Assembly: GCF_014898055.3 (NCBI RefSeq)
Contig: NW_026555331.1
Span: 109,861,194 to 109,925,193, forward strand
DNA from: Talpa occidentalis
Lineage: Eukaryota; Chordata; Mammalia; Eulipotyphla; Talpidae
Direction of reading: 5' to 3'
DNA: 64,000 bases
In this document: in pieces, positions 23,501 to 38,500 of the stretch
How the letters are laid out: every line of letters begins with the position of its first letter
Position numbering within the stretch: the stretch's first letter is position 1
Position numbers and translations under genes: made by a program
The notes under the pieces: model-generated
The model's database searches: none
Seen by the model: only the letters and a program-made list of their open reading frames with translations
Told to the model about the DNA's origin: nothing

Positions 23501-26500
23501 TGCAGCACCTTTCCGGAATAAGTAGGGAAAGGACCATATCTTTGGAGACACACACCTCTAGGGCTCCTGTAAACTCCACTTCAGAAGACAGAAGAAGTTA
23601 CACAGTCCGCCAAAGCTAAGTGCCACCAAAACTCAGTAGGCACAAATGTAATAGGCTGATTCCCCTCCCCTCACTCTCTGGTGACTCAGGGAAGTCTGTA
23701 TTCAGAGCTAGATGCAACCAACTACAGATATCTGCAGCTGGGCATGGAGAAGGGAGCTGGTGTCATGGACTTCGTTCTCAAATTGAGAACAATAAGGGGA
23801 CTGTAATAAGGGGAGATTATACAATGAAGTAGTTTAGGTCCAGGTTGACGCTCTCCCTATTGAGTTGGTGGCTGAAAGAAACTCCCACAGGGAAGCCTTC
23901 TCTCCACAGACATTCAAGATATTCACAAATAAAACTCCAAAACTAGCCCCACATCACCACCTACTGGAAGAACAGAATCTGGTTTGTGAAAGAATATTTT
24001 TGAGAATTTGTGATGAGAAAAAATATTTTGATATTTAAAACATGATTCCTCCCAATTCTTCTGCCTTAAATGGTTATGCTATCATGTCGGTTTCTCTACA
24101 TTAAGAACTCTAGAGCTTGATGATAACATTCACCACAGTCTGGGAGTTTCCTGGTTCTCATGAGCCTGAAAAGTTCTGGAGGTGTTAAATGTTTGAAAGA
24201 GCAGGCACTAACTGTAGTCAGGGGTCTCTGCTCATTCAAATTTGCTCAAATGACTTCATAAAGGAAGTTTAAAAAAAAGATAGTTTTTAATGGAAACAAA
24301 GCTTTCAGTTTTTTGCAGTGTGCTCACGATTTATATTAAGCTCAGTAGAAACAAGAACTACTGTGTTTTCTTCTTAATTTGTAAAACAAACCCTACCTCG
24401 TCAAGTTTAATAAATGTTTGAAAACTCCCACTCAAGAACCTTCTGTCTATTCTGAATGTGGGGTTAAGTAATTCTAAACCTATACAGTAGGATTATGAAG
24501 TTTCATTCCTGAACCAAATGTTCAGTTAGTTATTTGCTGGCATTTTCTCCTTTTTTTTTTTTTTGTATTAATCAATATGGATTATCTTTCTGGTTTAAAA
24601 AAATTAAATTAGTATTACCACTAAAAACTTTGGTTTATTAAAAGTACAGCATCACCAAATATAATATGTCTTAAAAATGTAGTACCAACAGGTTGATCAA
24701 CAGTTTTGTCAATGTTTCTGCCACTAAAAAAGAGAAGAAATTAAGGTCTTTCATACAATGTACTCTCCAAAGGCAAGAAAAACAACCTGGGTCTGTTCCT
24801 GCTGCTTATTCCCCATGGTCAAGTCCCATCTGACACCTGCGAGAATTTCCTGCACTTAGGAGGGGCTCTCTGTGAGAGAGGTTCACACCAAAATTCAGAC
24901 ACTGTCACCAAAAAAGATGACATCTTGCCTCTTGTGGCGACATGAACAGAACTTGAGATGATTATGCTAAGCAAAATGTCAGAAAGTGAAAGACAATTAC
25001 TGAAAGTTTCTCACATATGGGACATAAATAAGTAAACGAGCTAAGAAGTTGTAGCAGTGATCAGAGGGGAAGGGATAAGGAAGAAGGCACTCAACTTCTA
25101 TAAAATGAACAGGTGAAAATAGAAGTTTTCATCCAACTACATATTTATAGGAATTTTTATGTTTTAACAGAAAGTACTTACATGGTCTGAAACACCTAAG
25201 ATTTTAGATGTCAGAAATTTCAAAATGATTGTTCCACACAACCAAGCTAAACCTTGAATTAGCTAGAAAATAAATAAAATAGATAGAAATCAGGTAATAA
25301 AAACATACAAATTATCCAATTTAAATATTCAATTATATCAATAAATGGCTTAAGAAAATTTTAATCATGTGAAGCATAGTAGTGATGATGTCTAAAAATA
25401 GGATATTCCTCTTGAGAATTTTGTGTAAAGGCAAAGATTGAAACTGATGACATTGCTATAAAATACATAACACTAGAGTTTTCTATATCCTGAATATAAA
25501 GCAGTTTTTAAAAAGCTATTTCTCAATTTCCCATGAAGAAAAATGGGGATTATCTTTCCCTTTGTTGATGTGGTGAATTACATTGATCAATTTTCAGATG
25601 TACACTAATCAATTCAAAATAGTATGGAGTAGGAATAAAAACAGACACATAAACTAATGAATGGAATTGAAAGCCATGCCTGGAGCATGGCACCATCACT
25701 TTGCCTCTTTTTTATTAGGATTACCCTGGCTATTTTGGTCTTTTGTGCTACATGAATTTAAGGAATGTTTGCTCTATTTCCTTGAAGATGCCATTGAAAT
25801 TTTGATGGAGATTGCACCAAGTCTGTATATTTAGATTAGATGGCTATTTTAACAATGCAAAGTCTTCTCATTTATGAGCAGGAAATATCTTTGCATTTCT
25901 TTATGCTTCTATTTCTTTTAATAATGTTTGATATTTTTTAGTGTACATTTTCCTTCATCTCCTTCATTTACTAAGTTTACTCTCAGGTATTTAATTCTTT
26001 TTGATGGGATCATTTTCTTCTCTTTTTCTTCTAGTTCATTCTTTACATATAGGAACACAAGTAATTTTTGTATATTGATTTTGTAACCTACCACTTTACT
26101 GATTTTTTTGATTCTAATAATTTATAGTGCTATCTTCACTATATATGTTTTCAATGTATATCATCATGCCATCTGTGAATAGTGATAATTTTACTTCTTT
26201 CCCAATTTGCATTCCTTTTATATCTTTCTCTTATGTAATTGCACTAGGTAGGCCTTCTGATACTATGTTGAACGGAATTGGAGAAAGTGGACAATCTTTT
26301 TTTGTACCTGATCTTAGAGGGAAAGCTTTCAGATTTTCACGATTATATATGATGTAAACTACAGGTTTGTCATGTATGGCCTTTATTATGTTGAAATATG
26401 TTGCTTCTATCCTCATTTTTTTGAGAGTTTTTAATTATAAATGGAGTGTATATCTTATAAATGCTTTCTCTGTATCTATTGGCATGAGAATATGATTTTT

Positions 26501-29500
26501 TTATCTTTCCTAATGTTGATGTGGTATATTATATTGATCAATTTTCAGATGTATACTAATCAAATTAAAATAATATGGAATAGGAATAAAAATAGACATA
26601 TAGACTAATGGATGGAATTGAGAGCCAAGAAATAAAACCCTTTCTCTCTTCAATTTAACAGTCCAGGACTGGTAGGGTTCCTGATCAGTTTCTGTGAGTG
26701 CCTGGAGACGGGGGAAAGCTCTACCTATGCATATTTATGTTATGTCGTGGAAGGCTAGGACATGTAAACATGAATAGTCTTCTACCGAGTGGAAGAGTTG
26801 GAGAAAGTAATCAGTTGTTGTTTCCTTTGAGTCCTAGAGCGACTTGCTAGCTTGTCTTCTTATAGCATTGAACTAGAATGGGAGGTATAGTTATGAAATC
26901 AAGATTTAATGTATATAACACACATATGTGTGACTGCATATATACATGGAGAGGCCTAGAAGTAAGGACACACTGATGGTAATGAGAATATTTACCACAA
27001 AGATATTGGCTTGTAAATATTGCTTGACACTAAAAGGATACAGGGCTCCTTGTGGGAAAAATTCCAGGGCTGGGGCAAAGAAAATACAAGATAAGTGTGG
27101 AGAATCTTATTGATTTAGAGTACAAGAAAGTACACCAAGAATTATTAACGGATCAAAAGGGGAAAGGATTCAGCTTGAAAAGATTCACAGTGGCCAAGTC
27201 TGGGAACTGATATTTGTATATGATATGACTTTTCCCATATACATAGTGAGTTCTTCCAGCATCATTCATTGAAAAGTAGTCTTTAATATTGGAAATGCTT
27301 TGAATTTAAACATCAACAGGGGAGACTTGACATTAAATAGAATCCTCATGGTGTGTTTTCCATTTATTTGGATGTTATTTATGTCTAATTTAAAAATAAT
27401 GTCCTATATAAATATTGTATCCATTAGATTATAAAAATACTATTTATTTTTCTTCCTTTATGGTATACTATAAAAAGTTGGTTTCTCAATGCTAATCTAA
27501 TATTTATGCTAATGAATTCTTAAATTTTCTAATAATTTGTCTGAAAGTTATCTTGTTTTCTATGTAATAATGGTATCATAATGAATCTTGATTCCTCCTT
27601 TCCATTTCCTTCCTACTCCAGTTATTCATTTTCTTGCTGTAATATGCTAGTTTGCAGTTTAATAAACTGTGAAAAAAATGAATTTATCTTGATCTTAATG
27701 GAAGACCAAATACTACACATGTAATATCAATGTTGGTGCAAAAATTTATTGGCTTAGAAAAACTCCCTGTTATTTCTATTTTGCAGAGAGCTTTTATTAT
27801 AGATTACTGTTCAATTTTACCGAATTCACATTTTGCATCTAAAGGAATGAACATATTTCTCCTTTAATCTATTACTATGATATTTACACTTATGAATTTC
27901 CAGAAACAATATTTGTGAATTTCTAGGATGAACTCAATTAATTCAAATTTAATTTCATAATGTTTTTTCTTGAATTGCTAAATCTTTTCTTTCATATTCA
28001 TATACTCATGAAGTATTTAATCTAGATGGAATTCTAAATCTATGTTCATAAGGATAGCCTTTCCCATATTGTCTGTGCCGGAATTCAGCATTGAGCTTTA
28101 GATTTCTAGGAAGATTCCATTTCCCTTCTTGTAAGGATTCTCATCCCTCTGACACACATAGAATCTCCCTGGTGTTTTTGAGTAAATTTCATCATAAGCT
28201 AAGTCCAATAATTATCATGCAACCAAAAACTGGAATTTCCCTTTAAGCAATGAATATGCTCCTAATGAAGAAAACTATGAAATTAATTACTTTAGGTCAA
28301 AAGTATCTTTGTTCAGGGTTTATGTTATAAATACTTATCTTTGCTAATAGTACACAGAACCTAAAGATAGCTCTACCTAAAGATGCTATCTAGGCTTGGA
28401 AAATACCTTCCAATTTAAAGGGTAAAAAATACTAAAATTAGATTTTGATCAATCATATGACATTTTTTCTATGTATTTGTTTTACTACTGTTCAATATAA
28501 AAAGATAAGAACTTCCTTGTCTTCAAATTTTCCAATTATAACAAAGTACAATATGCAATATAATACCTATTCTATAGGAATTAAATAAATTTGGAGTAAC
28601 AAATCAGGGTTTTTTTTCTGTTTCTATTTAAGATTTTTTTTTTATTTATACAAGAATTGGGGTACAGGCCAGAGGAGTAGGAGGGTGAGAGTATTCACCA
28701 GAGACAGAGTAGAGAGCAGAACAGGCAGAGTGACCGAAGGCACTGCTGAGAGGAGCAGTGGGCGAGACAGGAGAGGTCTGCTACACCATGTGGGTAGCTC
28801 CCTGGCCAGCCGGGAATCGAACCCTGGCTGCAGAGGCCGTGGACAGCTCCACAGCACTGCGCTCAAACCGCTGCGCCACGGGGGAGGCCCTTCTGTTTCT
28901 ATTTTTACAAAGCTATAAAAAATCTGAATATCTTCTGCATTGTTTAAATGTAACTCCTTTTAGCATCACTTTTTATTAATTAATTTTTTTTCTTGTATCA
29001 TTGTGATCCTGCCACCTTATCACCCTTTTAGCACCATTTTGATAGTATCCACTGTATCAATTTTAAAGCATAAATATAGCCAAACATTCATCATATCAAA
29101 ACTTTTCTCTCTGTAGAATTTTTGTTTTTTTTGCAATTCTTAATTTTAATTTTTCTACTTTCCAATCTAAAACTGAAAACATTTTTAAAAAGTAAATTTT
29201 TGTCTGAGCACAGCTTTGACAGAACTCCCTATGTCCATGGACATTTTTCTATAAGTTGTTGTCTTTTAATACTTTATGATTGAAATTTTTACTTTCTTTT
29301 AAGTTTAGTTATTGAATGAAAGCTTTGAATTTTCTGTTGATTTCTTGTTTTAATCCTTTAAAAGGAAAACAACCATTACCCAATTTTTCTGAAGTTAAAC
29401 AATCATATATTGGAGGGATTATTGCATTCAATTAACTTAAGTGCACAAACATATCTATATTTTCACCATAGGAATGGGAAAATGCCTCCAGTGATAAGAA

Positions 29501-32500
29501 GCTGGCAACTTGTTCTATTTTGTTCTTTAGTATTTTGAGTAGAAATATACCTTCTTTTAATTACCATCACTTTCCAGTTTTACTCTATCAATATATAATA
29601 TGTAAGCAAAAAGTTCTGCAAGACGGTAGGCTTTATTTTTTCAGAGGAGTACATAAAAGATGCAAAAACAAAATGAGACAAAACAATGAATGTTATCTGT
29701 TTGATATTAGCAATTGTAGTGTCTACCTACAACTCTCCTACTTTACCTGAAAACAAAACATATAAACTTAGAGGTAACTTGGCCACCCATTTGTATATTT
29801 GGGAAGAAGTCAAACAAAGATTAGGCAGTGACTGAGTTGAATCAGAAGCGGTTAGGAGACTGTAGGAAATATTAAAAGGAAACAATAGAGTCTGAGCAGG
29901 ACAGATAAGTGATGGATAGATGTAGAGATAAAAATAAAGTGGGGAAAGCACCAAAACTTAGTTATTTTGAAGAGATGTGTATTAAATCTAAAGAGGGAAA
30001 CTCAAAAGGCAAATGCAGGGTAGGGTAAGTATAGCAATATGAAAAAAAAGATAGAGCTGAGAAAGGAAGAGAAGTGTTGAAACAAACTAATTTCTTGAAA
30101 ATGACTTGTAGATGTTACTAAGGAATATTCCCTACCTTATGTAAGTAACTTTAAATCAATCAAAGTTTTTATTATCTATATGCAATTTATAGAAATAAGT
30201 ATTTAAAATGTAGAACCTTACCCAAAAGTTGAGTTCAGAAACTCCCAATCTTTGAATTTTGTTTCTCTTTAGAATAATCACCTGAAATACATATATTAAT
30301 GGAAAATTAGCATTTATATTTCATATGATATATTTCAAAAATTATATGGATACCCCCTTCCATCATGGATATCACCTACCATTTTCCTTTTAAACTGTGG
30401 ATTTTTCAAAATTTGAACATGGCAAATTTCCTTAGATTGAGAGTTAATACTTTTATGTGTGAAAAATTAATTTCTCACTGAGTTTCTTGGGGTATCTTAA
30501 GCATGGCAGCTTCTCTGAGGAGGTAACTGGCATAGGGCAGGCACATCCACACAAGTGTATATATAAGTTACCCAGGAAAATTAGTGGGTAATTTAAATTA
30601 ACATAAAAATCCTTCTTCTCTAAACTCCCAAATATAATATTTTTAAATGTTTTAAAGATGTCTAACTGAAATTAAAATAAAGAAAAGGAACTTGCCAGGT
30701 GCCCAAGAAAAGAAGATGATTTAAAAAAAACTAAAACATTAATTAGGAGAAAAACTGGTAGGACTGTAGGAGGAGCTTGCAACAATGGACTTGTATTAAA
30801 AGGGAGGACAGCAGAAGAGGGCTTGGGACTATGAAAGGCAAGAAATTGAAACTGAGACACATGCAAAAACTTGGGGGTTCTCAAAAACCATATTCTCAGT
30901 ACAAGTGACTGAGTGTTCATGTGTTAAAATCCTAATCCCCAAAGTGATGAATTTGGAGACAGGGCATTTGTATGGCTACACAGCATGTAGCCATAATGAA
31001 TGCCATTAGTGCCCTTAGAAGAAGAGACCTAAGAGAAATTATAGATAGCTCTCTCCATCATGTGAAGATATAGTGAAGGCATCTGTGAGCAAACCAAAAA
31101 GAAAGCCCTCACCAAGAACCAAAGCAGCTGGCACCTTAATCTTGGACTTCACAGCCTCTAGAACAGTGAGAAATAAAATTCTGTTTTTGTCACCCAGACC
31201 ACAGTGTTTTTTTATAGCAACATAAACTGACAAAAAATACTCAGCAACTACAAATACCCTTTCTAACATCTCTACAAGTTGATAAATTGTTCATTCCCAA
31301 ATTTAGAATGGGAGAAAGAAGCTTCCCATAAAAAAAACTGAACTCTTAGACTTGGGTATTATTTAGATTTTCCTGAGGTGAAGCAGGATTCCTGTATTTC
31401 CAACAATAGGAAAAGATAGAGGTACCAGATTATAGATGGAAAATACATTGTTTATATATGAAATACAGAAAACAATCTAAATTTACCCAAATATAAAAAG
31501 TATAGTAGTTGAATTATCTAAGGATCAGGAACATAGGAATACTATGAAACTATAGAAAGGAATGAGGATGAATTCTATGAACAGGTATGAAATGATAGCC
31601 AGAGCATAAATTTTTAAGTCAGTGTGTAAAAGACTGCTTCTAGTACATTACCTTTAACATATGTAAGAAGATATATTTTTAAAAATGCATATAAAATATT
31701 TTAATACAAAAGAGAGAAAACAACAAAGTAGGTAAATTAAAAAACTGCTATTTTTTACTTATAAGAAATAAATAAGTCCACGGTGAAATGAAAGGTGAAG
31801 AAAATTGGGTGAAAGGAATGACAGGCAGTGAAAATTTCTAAGTACAACTTTTTGTTCATTTCTTATTCTTATAAACATGGTAATATTTCAACCAAAAAAT
31901 AAGTATTTAAAATCAGTCAGGATTGAAATTCTGCTCCTGATCAAGTTGAAAAAATAGAAACCACATTTATATTCCCATCTGAAACAACTAAACCCAAGCA
32001 AAATAGACTATAAGAGGTTACTATGAACAAGCATATTTCAACAAATTGGAAAATGTAAAAATGGATATGATCCTAGAAACACAATTACCAAGACAGAGCC
32101 ATGAAGAAGTAAAAAATCAAAATAGACTGGTAACTTAAGGATATTGAATAAGCAATCAAAACCACTCAAGAAAAGACTATAACCAGAAGTCATCAGGTGA
32201 ATTCTATTGGATATTTAAGAATTAATGCCAATACTTCTAAAACTCTGCCAGAACATTATAAATATTGATTGATTGATTTATACAAGCACTGGGTACAGTC
32301 AGAAGCGCAGGAGGGTGACAGAATTCACCAGAGACAGAGTGGGGAGCAGAGCAGGCAGAAGGACCGAAATACACTGCTGAGGGGAGCAGCGGGCATGGCA
32401 GAAGAGGTCTGCGCGCCATGTGGGACCCTCGCCGGCAGCCGGGGATCAAACTGGCACTGCAGAGGCTGCTGCAGCGGGCAGCTTCACAACCCAGTGCTCA

Positions 32501-35500
32501 ACCGCTGAGCCACCAGGGAGGCACTGCCAGAATATTATAAAGAAACACTTCCAAACATATTTTATAAGACCTGCTTCTAAGTCATATGTAAAGATCCTCA
32601 ACAAATTAGCGAGTCAAATTCAAGAGCACGTAAAAAAGTATTATATTCCAAGATCAAGTGGGGTTTATCTTTGCAAGGCTAGAATGGTTCAATACATGCA
32701 AACCAATTAATGGAATACACTACATTAGCAAAATGAAGAATAAAAACCACTTGACAATCAATAGTGCAGAAAAGAATTTGATAAAATTCAATAGTCTTTC
32801 TTTTTTTAAGATTTATTTATTTATGCATACAAGAGCTGGGGTACAGGCCAGAGGTGCAGGGTGTGGGAGGATTCACCAGAGACATAGTGGGGAGCAGAAC
32901 AGGTAAACTGACTGATATACACTGCTGAGGGGAGCAGCGGGCAAGACAGGAGAGGTCTGCTGTACCATGTGGGTAGCTCCCTGGGCAGCCTGGCATCAAA
33001 CTCATGCTGCAAAGTTTGTGGACTGCTTTATAGTGCTGTACTTAACCCCTTGCACCACCAAGGAGGCCCTCAATAGCCTTTCTTGATAAAAACTCAACAA
33101 ACTAGGGCCTCCCTGGTGGTGCAAGGGGATAAAACACAACCTAAGAAGCTATCAGCAGCCTCTGCAGCACGAGTTCAATCCCCAGCCAGGGAGCAACCCA
33201 CATGGCACAGCAGACCTCTCCTGACTTGCCCGCTGCTCCCCTCAGCAGTATATTTCAGTCAATCTGCCTGTTCTGCTCCCCACTCTGTCTCTGGTGAATC
33301 CTCTCACCCTCCACACATCTGGCTTGTACCCCAGTTCTTGTATGCATAAATAAATAAACCTTAAAAAAAAAAAACTAGGAATAGAGGAAAACTATCACAG
33401 AAAGGTCATATATGAATGTGCCATAGCTAATATTATGTTCAATGGTGGAAAACTGAAAGCCTTTCCTCTAAAATTAGGAAAACAGTCAAGGATGCCAACT
33501 TCTGCTACTTCTATTCAATGCAGTACTGGAAACTCTAGCTAGTATATTTAGGCAAGAAACATAGATAAAAGACATAAAAATATTAGAAAGGAAGAAGTAA
33601 AAATACCACTGTTTATAGATGACATGATCTTATATATAGGAAACACTAAAAATTACACACACACACACCCCTACTAAGTGGATTCAGCAAAGCAGCACGA
33701 TGAAAATCAACACCAAATATCTGTTGCATATATACATTAATAATGATATATGTATATACATAATACATGTATATAATAATATATGTATATACATATATAC
33801 ATTAATATACATTAATAATGAACTATTTGAAAAAGTAATTAAGAAAGCAATCCCACTTATAATATTGTAGTATCAAAAAGAATAAAATATTAAGAGTAAA
33901 CTTAACCAAAGAAGTAAAAAACATACAGTAAAAACTACAAAACATTGCTGAAAGAAAATTTTAAAAGACACAGACAGTATTGGTTGTCTCTGTATAACTT
34001 ATTTTATGCCCTCAAAGTTCATCCATGTCACAAAATTCAGGAAAATCTTACATATTTACTTTTATCTACCATTTCCAGAGTCTTTCATTTGTGTAGAGCC
34101 AGATTAACATCTAATATCATAACTCTTTCATATGGAAAACAATTCTGCAACCAGAAGCAAATATGCTTACAAAGTTTTTATTTTGCCTTCATTTTTGAAA
34201 GATATGCTTGCTGAGTATAGACAGTATACTGACAGTATCTTTCACTTTAAGTGTTTTAACAATGTTGCTTGACTGTCTACTTGCTTGCAAACTTTTCTTA
34301 TGAAAAAATCTGTGGCCATCCTCACCCTCTGTTCTTCTATACATGTTTTATTTCTCCGACTGTTCTTAGGGTTTTCTCTTTATCACTGACTTTGAACAAT
34401 GTGGTTACAATGTGCCTTACTATAACTTTCTTTAAATTTCTTGTAGTTGGGGTTCATTTAAATTCTTCATATCTTGAGTTTATAATTTGCCTCAAATTTG
34501 AAAAAAAATTGGTCATTTATTCTTTGGATACTTTCCTATCTCTTTCAAACTCCTTCCACTTGAACACGTATTTTATGTTTGCTATGTGAACTGTATAAAT
34601 GAGGAATTGGAGTATCACCATTTTGCAATCCTTGTTAAATTAATAGATATGGCAGTAAATGTAAACATCATAAACATCATTAAAAAAGACATCAGACATT
34701 ATTGCCTCCTGATGAAAAAACAATATATAAATTAGCCAAAGGGATTAACCTGATCTTGTCCAAATATTAGATTCAAAAATTAGTATATTATAAATAAGAC
34801 AATTTTTGCCAAATAATAGTTCGTTAACCAGTACCTATCACACCAGTTAATATTAAGTCAGTACATAAAATTTTAAAATTTTAAAATTAAAGTTTTCATA
34901 AAAAGGAGGTCAATAATTAAACCATTATACATTCTCCACTTTATAATGTTTTAAAAATTTAACAAAATGTTGGAAAGAGTTGTGGTTTTGGGAGAAAGAA
35001 AGAAGAGGGATTACTTACCATGAGGCAAGAAAAGGAATAAAGAACAAAAATGTTAGAAAATAAGGACAATCTCAAAAGATTCACTGAATGTACCATACAT
35101 GGAAAAGTGCTACATTTATTATCATGTGGTTGGTATAATTTCTGATTACTGTGGAAAAAGAATATCCCAGGAACATCCTAATAGAAGAACATTCCAGGTC
35201 CTGGAATGTTAATATCAAAAGTGTGACATAAGGAATCAAAAGTGTGACATAAAGTAACAAAACAAATTTACTAAACCATTCAAAATTTATATACAAATGT
35301 CTACTATTCCATAAACATAACTCACATGAGGAGATGTTATACCAATTATGTTGCCATTGCTCAAAATAATTTGGGACTCCTCTTTCTAAACTGCCTTCAG
35401 AGATAATTTAGTAATAGATGCAAGAAAATTAGTTTTATTACTTTATTGTCACACCATATTTTGATCAAGATCTATATTACCTAACCCAATCACCCACCTT

Positions 35501-38500
35501 ATTCATAAGACTTTGGTTGTTTCCAAAAATCAAATCCACCCTTGAAAGACGAAGATTTGCCACCATTGAGGATATTCAAAAGAATGTGCCACAGTCTGTG
35601 AAGGCAATTCAGAGGAATTCCAAAAGTGCTTTGGGCAATGGCAGTGTCACAACAATAAGTATTTAGTCCACTGAAGTGACTTTGAAGGAAATAGCTAATT
35701 TTTATCATACATCAAGACATATTTTAAAAATTAATTCTTAATGCCTATGGTTATTTTTAAAAGTATTTACTCAGGTATTATCTAAAAAAGGTAAACTTTT
35801 TACTATATTATTTTTCAGGGATAAGATAGAAAAAGAGCTTTATTTGTGAAGAACTTTTTGATGTAACAATCAGGAAAGGGTCCTATTTATTCTCCTAAAC
35901 CTATATTAGATAAGTAAATGTCCTAGTGGAAAGGTTAAAAAAAGTCATGAGTTTAACAAACACTTACCCATGTCATTAACAAAGATGAAGAATAATAAGA
36001 CGATAAATACATTGGATTTCCAAACATCAACACAAAACAGAGGAGAACTGAAATCTGAAAATTGAAAAGAAATACATTTTATAGTTACTAGATACATAGC
36101 ACAATTCCTACCTTCTCTATATATCACTTCATGTCATTTCTAATATAAAGTTTATGTGCATAACCATTAATAAACACAAAAAACTAATTAAAATAAACCA
36201 ATTTAGTAAAGTAGCAGGATACAAAATCAACATGCAAAAATCAGCCTTCTTATATGTAAACAATCTATCTGAAGAAGAAAAAAATTAAGAAAACTATCCT
36301 ATTTACAATTGAAACAAAAAAATCAAATACCTGGGAATAAACCTAACAAAGGAGGTGAGTGACCTATACAAAGAAAATTATAAAACATTGTTAAAAGAAA
36401 TAGAAGACACAAAGAAATGGAAAGACTTCCCCTGCTCGTGGAGTAGAAGAATTAACATTATTAAAATGGTCATCCTACCAAAAGCAACTTACAGATTCAA
36501 TTTAATCTTGATAAAAATCTCAATGACATTCTTCAAAGATATAGAACAAATATTGATGAAATTCATATAGAGCCATACAAAAACCTCAAATAGCCAAAGC
36601 TCTCCTGACTAGAAAGAAGGAGAATGGAGGTATCATGCTCCCAGCCTTCAAACTATACAACAAAGCCACAATTAAAATAGTATGGTACTGGACAAGAAAC
36701 AGATGCACAAACCAATGGAATCGAACAGAAAACCCAGAAATAAAGCCACATATACATGGACAACTAATCTTTGACAAAGGAGCATAGAATATTCAATGAA
36801 ACAAGGACAGTTTGTTCAATAAATGGTGCTGGGAAAACTGGACCACCACATGCAAAAGAATGAGACTAGACTACTATCTCACACCATGCACAAAAACAAC
36901 TTAAAATGGATAAAAGAACTGAACATAGGACCTGAAGCCATAAAATATACAGAAGAAAATATAGAAAGAAAGAAAATAAAAGAAAGAAAGAAAATAAAAC
37001 ACTAAATGACATATATATCAGTAACATCTTTAAAGACTCACCCCCCATTCCCCCCCGCCCCCCGGAGCAAAGAAAGTGAAGGAGAGATAAACAGCTGGGA
37101 TTACATCAAACTAAAAAGCTTCTGTACAGCAAAAGTGACCTTAACCAAAACAGAGAGGCAGCCTACTGATTGGTGTGATTTTTACACACCATATAACCGA
37201 TAAGGGACTGATCACAAATATCTACCTAGAGCTCGCACAACTCAACCAAAACAAAGTAAACAGTCCAGTCCAAAAAATGGACAGAAGAGCTAAAAAGACA
37301 CTTCTAAAGAGGAAATGCAAATGGACAATGGGTCTATGAAAAAATGTTCAACATCACTTATAATCAGGGAAATGCAAATCAATACCACAGTGAGATACCA
37401 CTTTATACAAGTGGCATTGGCACATATTAAAAAACCTAGCAACAACAAATGTTGGCAAGGATGTGGAAAAAAAGGAACTCTCCTACACTATTGGTGGGAA
37501 TGCAAAAAGTATGGAAACCACTATGGAAAGCTGTGTGGAGATTCCTCAAACTACTGAAAAATGGAGCTACCATACAACCCAGCAATTCCACTCGTAGGAA
37601 TCTACCAAGAACACAAATACATAATTTCAAAAGGACACCTGCACCCCTATGTTTATTGCAGCAGTTATTTGCAATAGGTAAGATATGGAAACAACCTAAA
37701 TGCCCAAAAATAAATGACTGGATCAAGAGGATGTGGTATATATACGCAATGGTATACTACCCAGCAATCAAAAAAGATAAACTCCTGCCATCCGTAGCAA
37801 CATGGATGGAGCTAGAAGGGATTATGCTCAGCGAAGTAAGGCCAGAGGAAAAAGAAAAAATATTGGATGGTTTCACTTATAGGAGGAATATAGGTGAGCC
37901 AACTAAGGGATCAGGAAAAAATAATGATAATAATAATATAAAAAATTAACAGGCAAGTATTCATCAGAGACATTCGGCAGGGGAGGAGGAGGGAGAGGAC
38001 TCAAAACAGGGAAGGGAAGAGCACAAGGGACAATGGTGATGGTCACAGGTAAACTGGTGGTAGGAATTTTATGGGGACTACACTTGAGAAGAGAAAGCAA
38101 ACATTGTATAAAAATGAACAATGATGTGAAATATTAATTTAAAAACATCATGAGTAAGTATACTATTGCCAAATAATAATAGAATTCCAATGTACTGTTA
38201 GGTTCTAAGTATTTTCACCAACATAAATTTTATATAGCAAAAGTCAATTTTTTTCTTATATCTGCCACAGGGTAAAATGAAAAAAGGAAAAAACATGTTA
38301 TTGATTAAAAAATAGAGTAACATGCCATTCGCAGCAACGTGGCTGGAGCTAGAAGGAATTATGCCCAGTGAAATAAGACAGAAGGAAAAGGAAAAATAGC
38401 AGATGGTTCACTTATAGCAGGAATTTAGGGGAACCAAATAAAACATCAGTGTAAAAAAATAATAACAGTACAAAACACAACAAAGCAAAAATGGACAATT

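Larger units (their letters stand above)
31975..33965 (+). mobile_element. L1: Old L1 ORF2 fragment with three nested SINEs
   Basis: Decayed sense ORF2 (RT region). Examples are ATATTCCAAGATCAAGTGGG, CACTGTTTATAGATGACATG (remnant of the FADD box) and AAAACTACAAAACATTGCTG. Stops are frequent. SINEs at 32263-32523, 32803-33070 and 33105-33372 interrupt it, and an AT-rich tandem tract lies at about 33720-33815. Confidence 0.85.

Noticed and set aside
23143..23553. 136-codon minus-strand open frame
   Set aside because: Within a repeat-like block in an intron; no recognisable motif, and it does not fit DPY19L2 phases.
28630..28890. tRNA gene in SINE heads (here and in other SINEs)
   Set aside because: A and B box-like sequences come from the tRNA ancestry of the SINE. 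No intact cloverleaf; tail and TSD show a retroposon.
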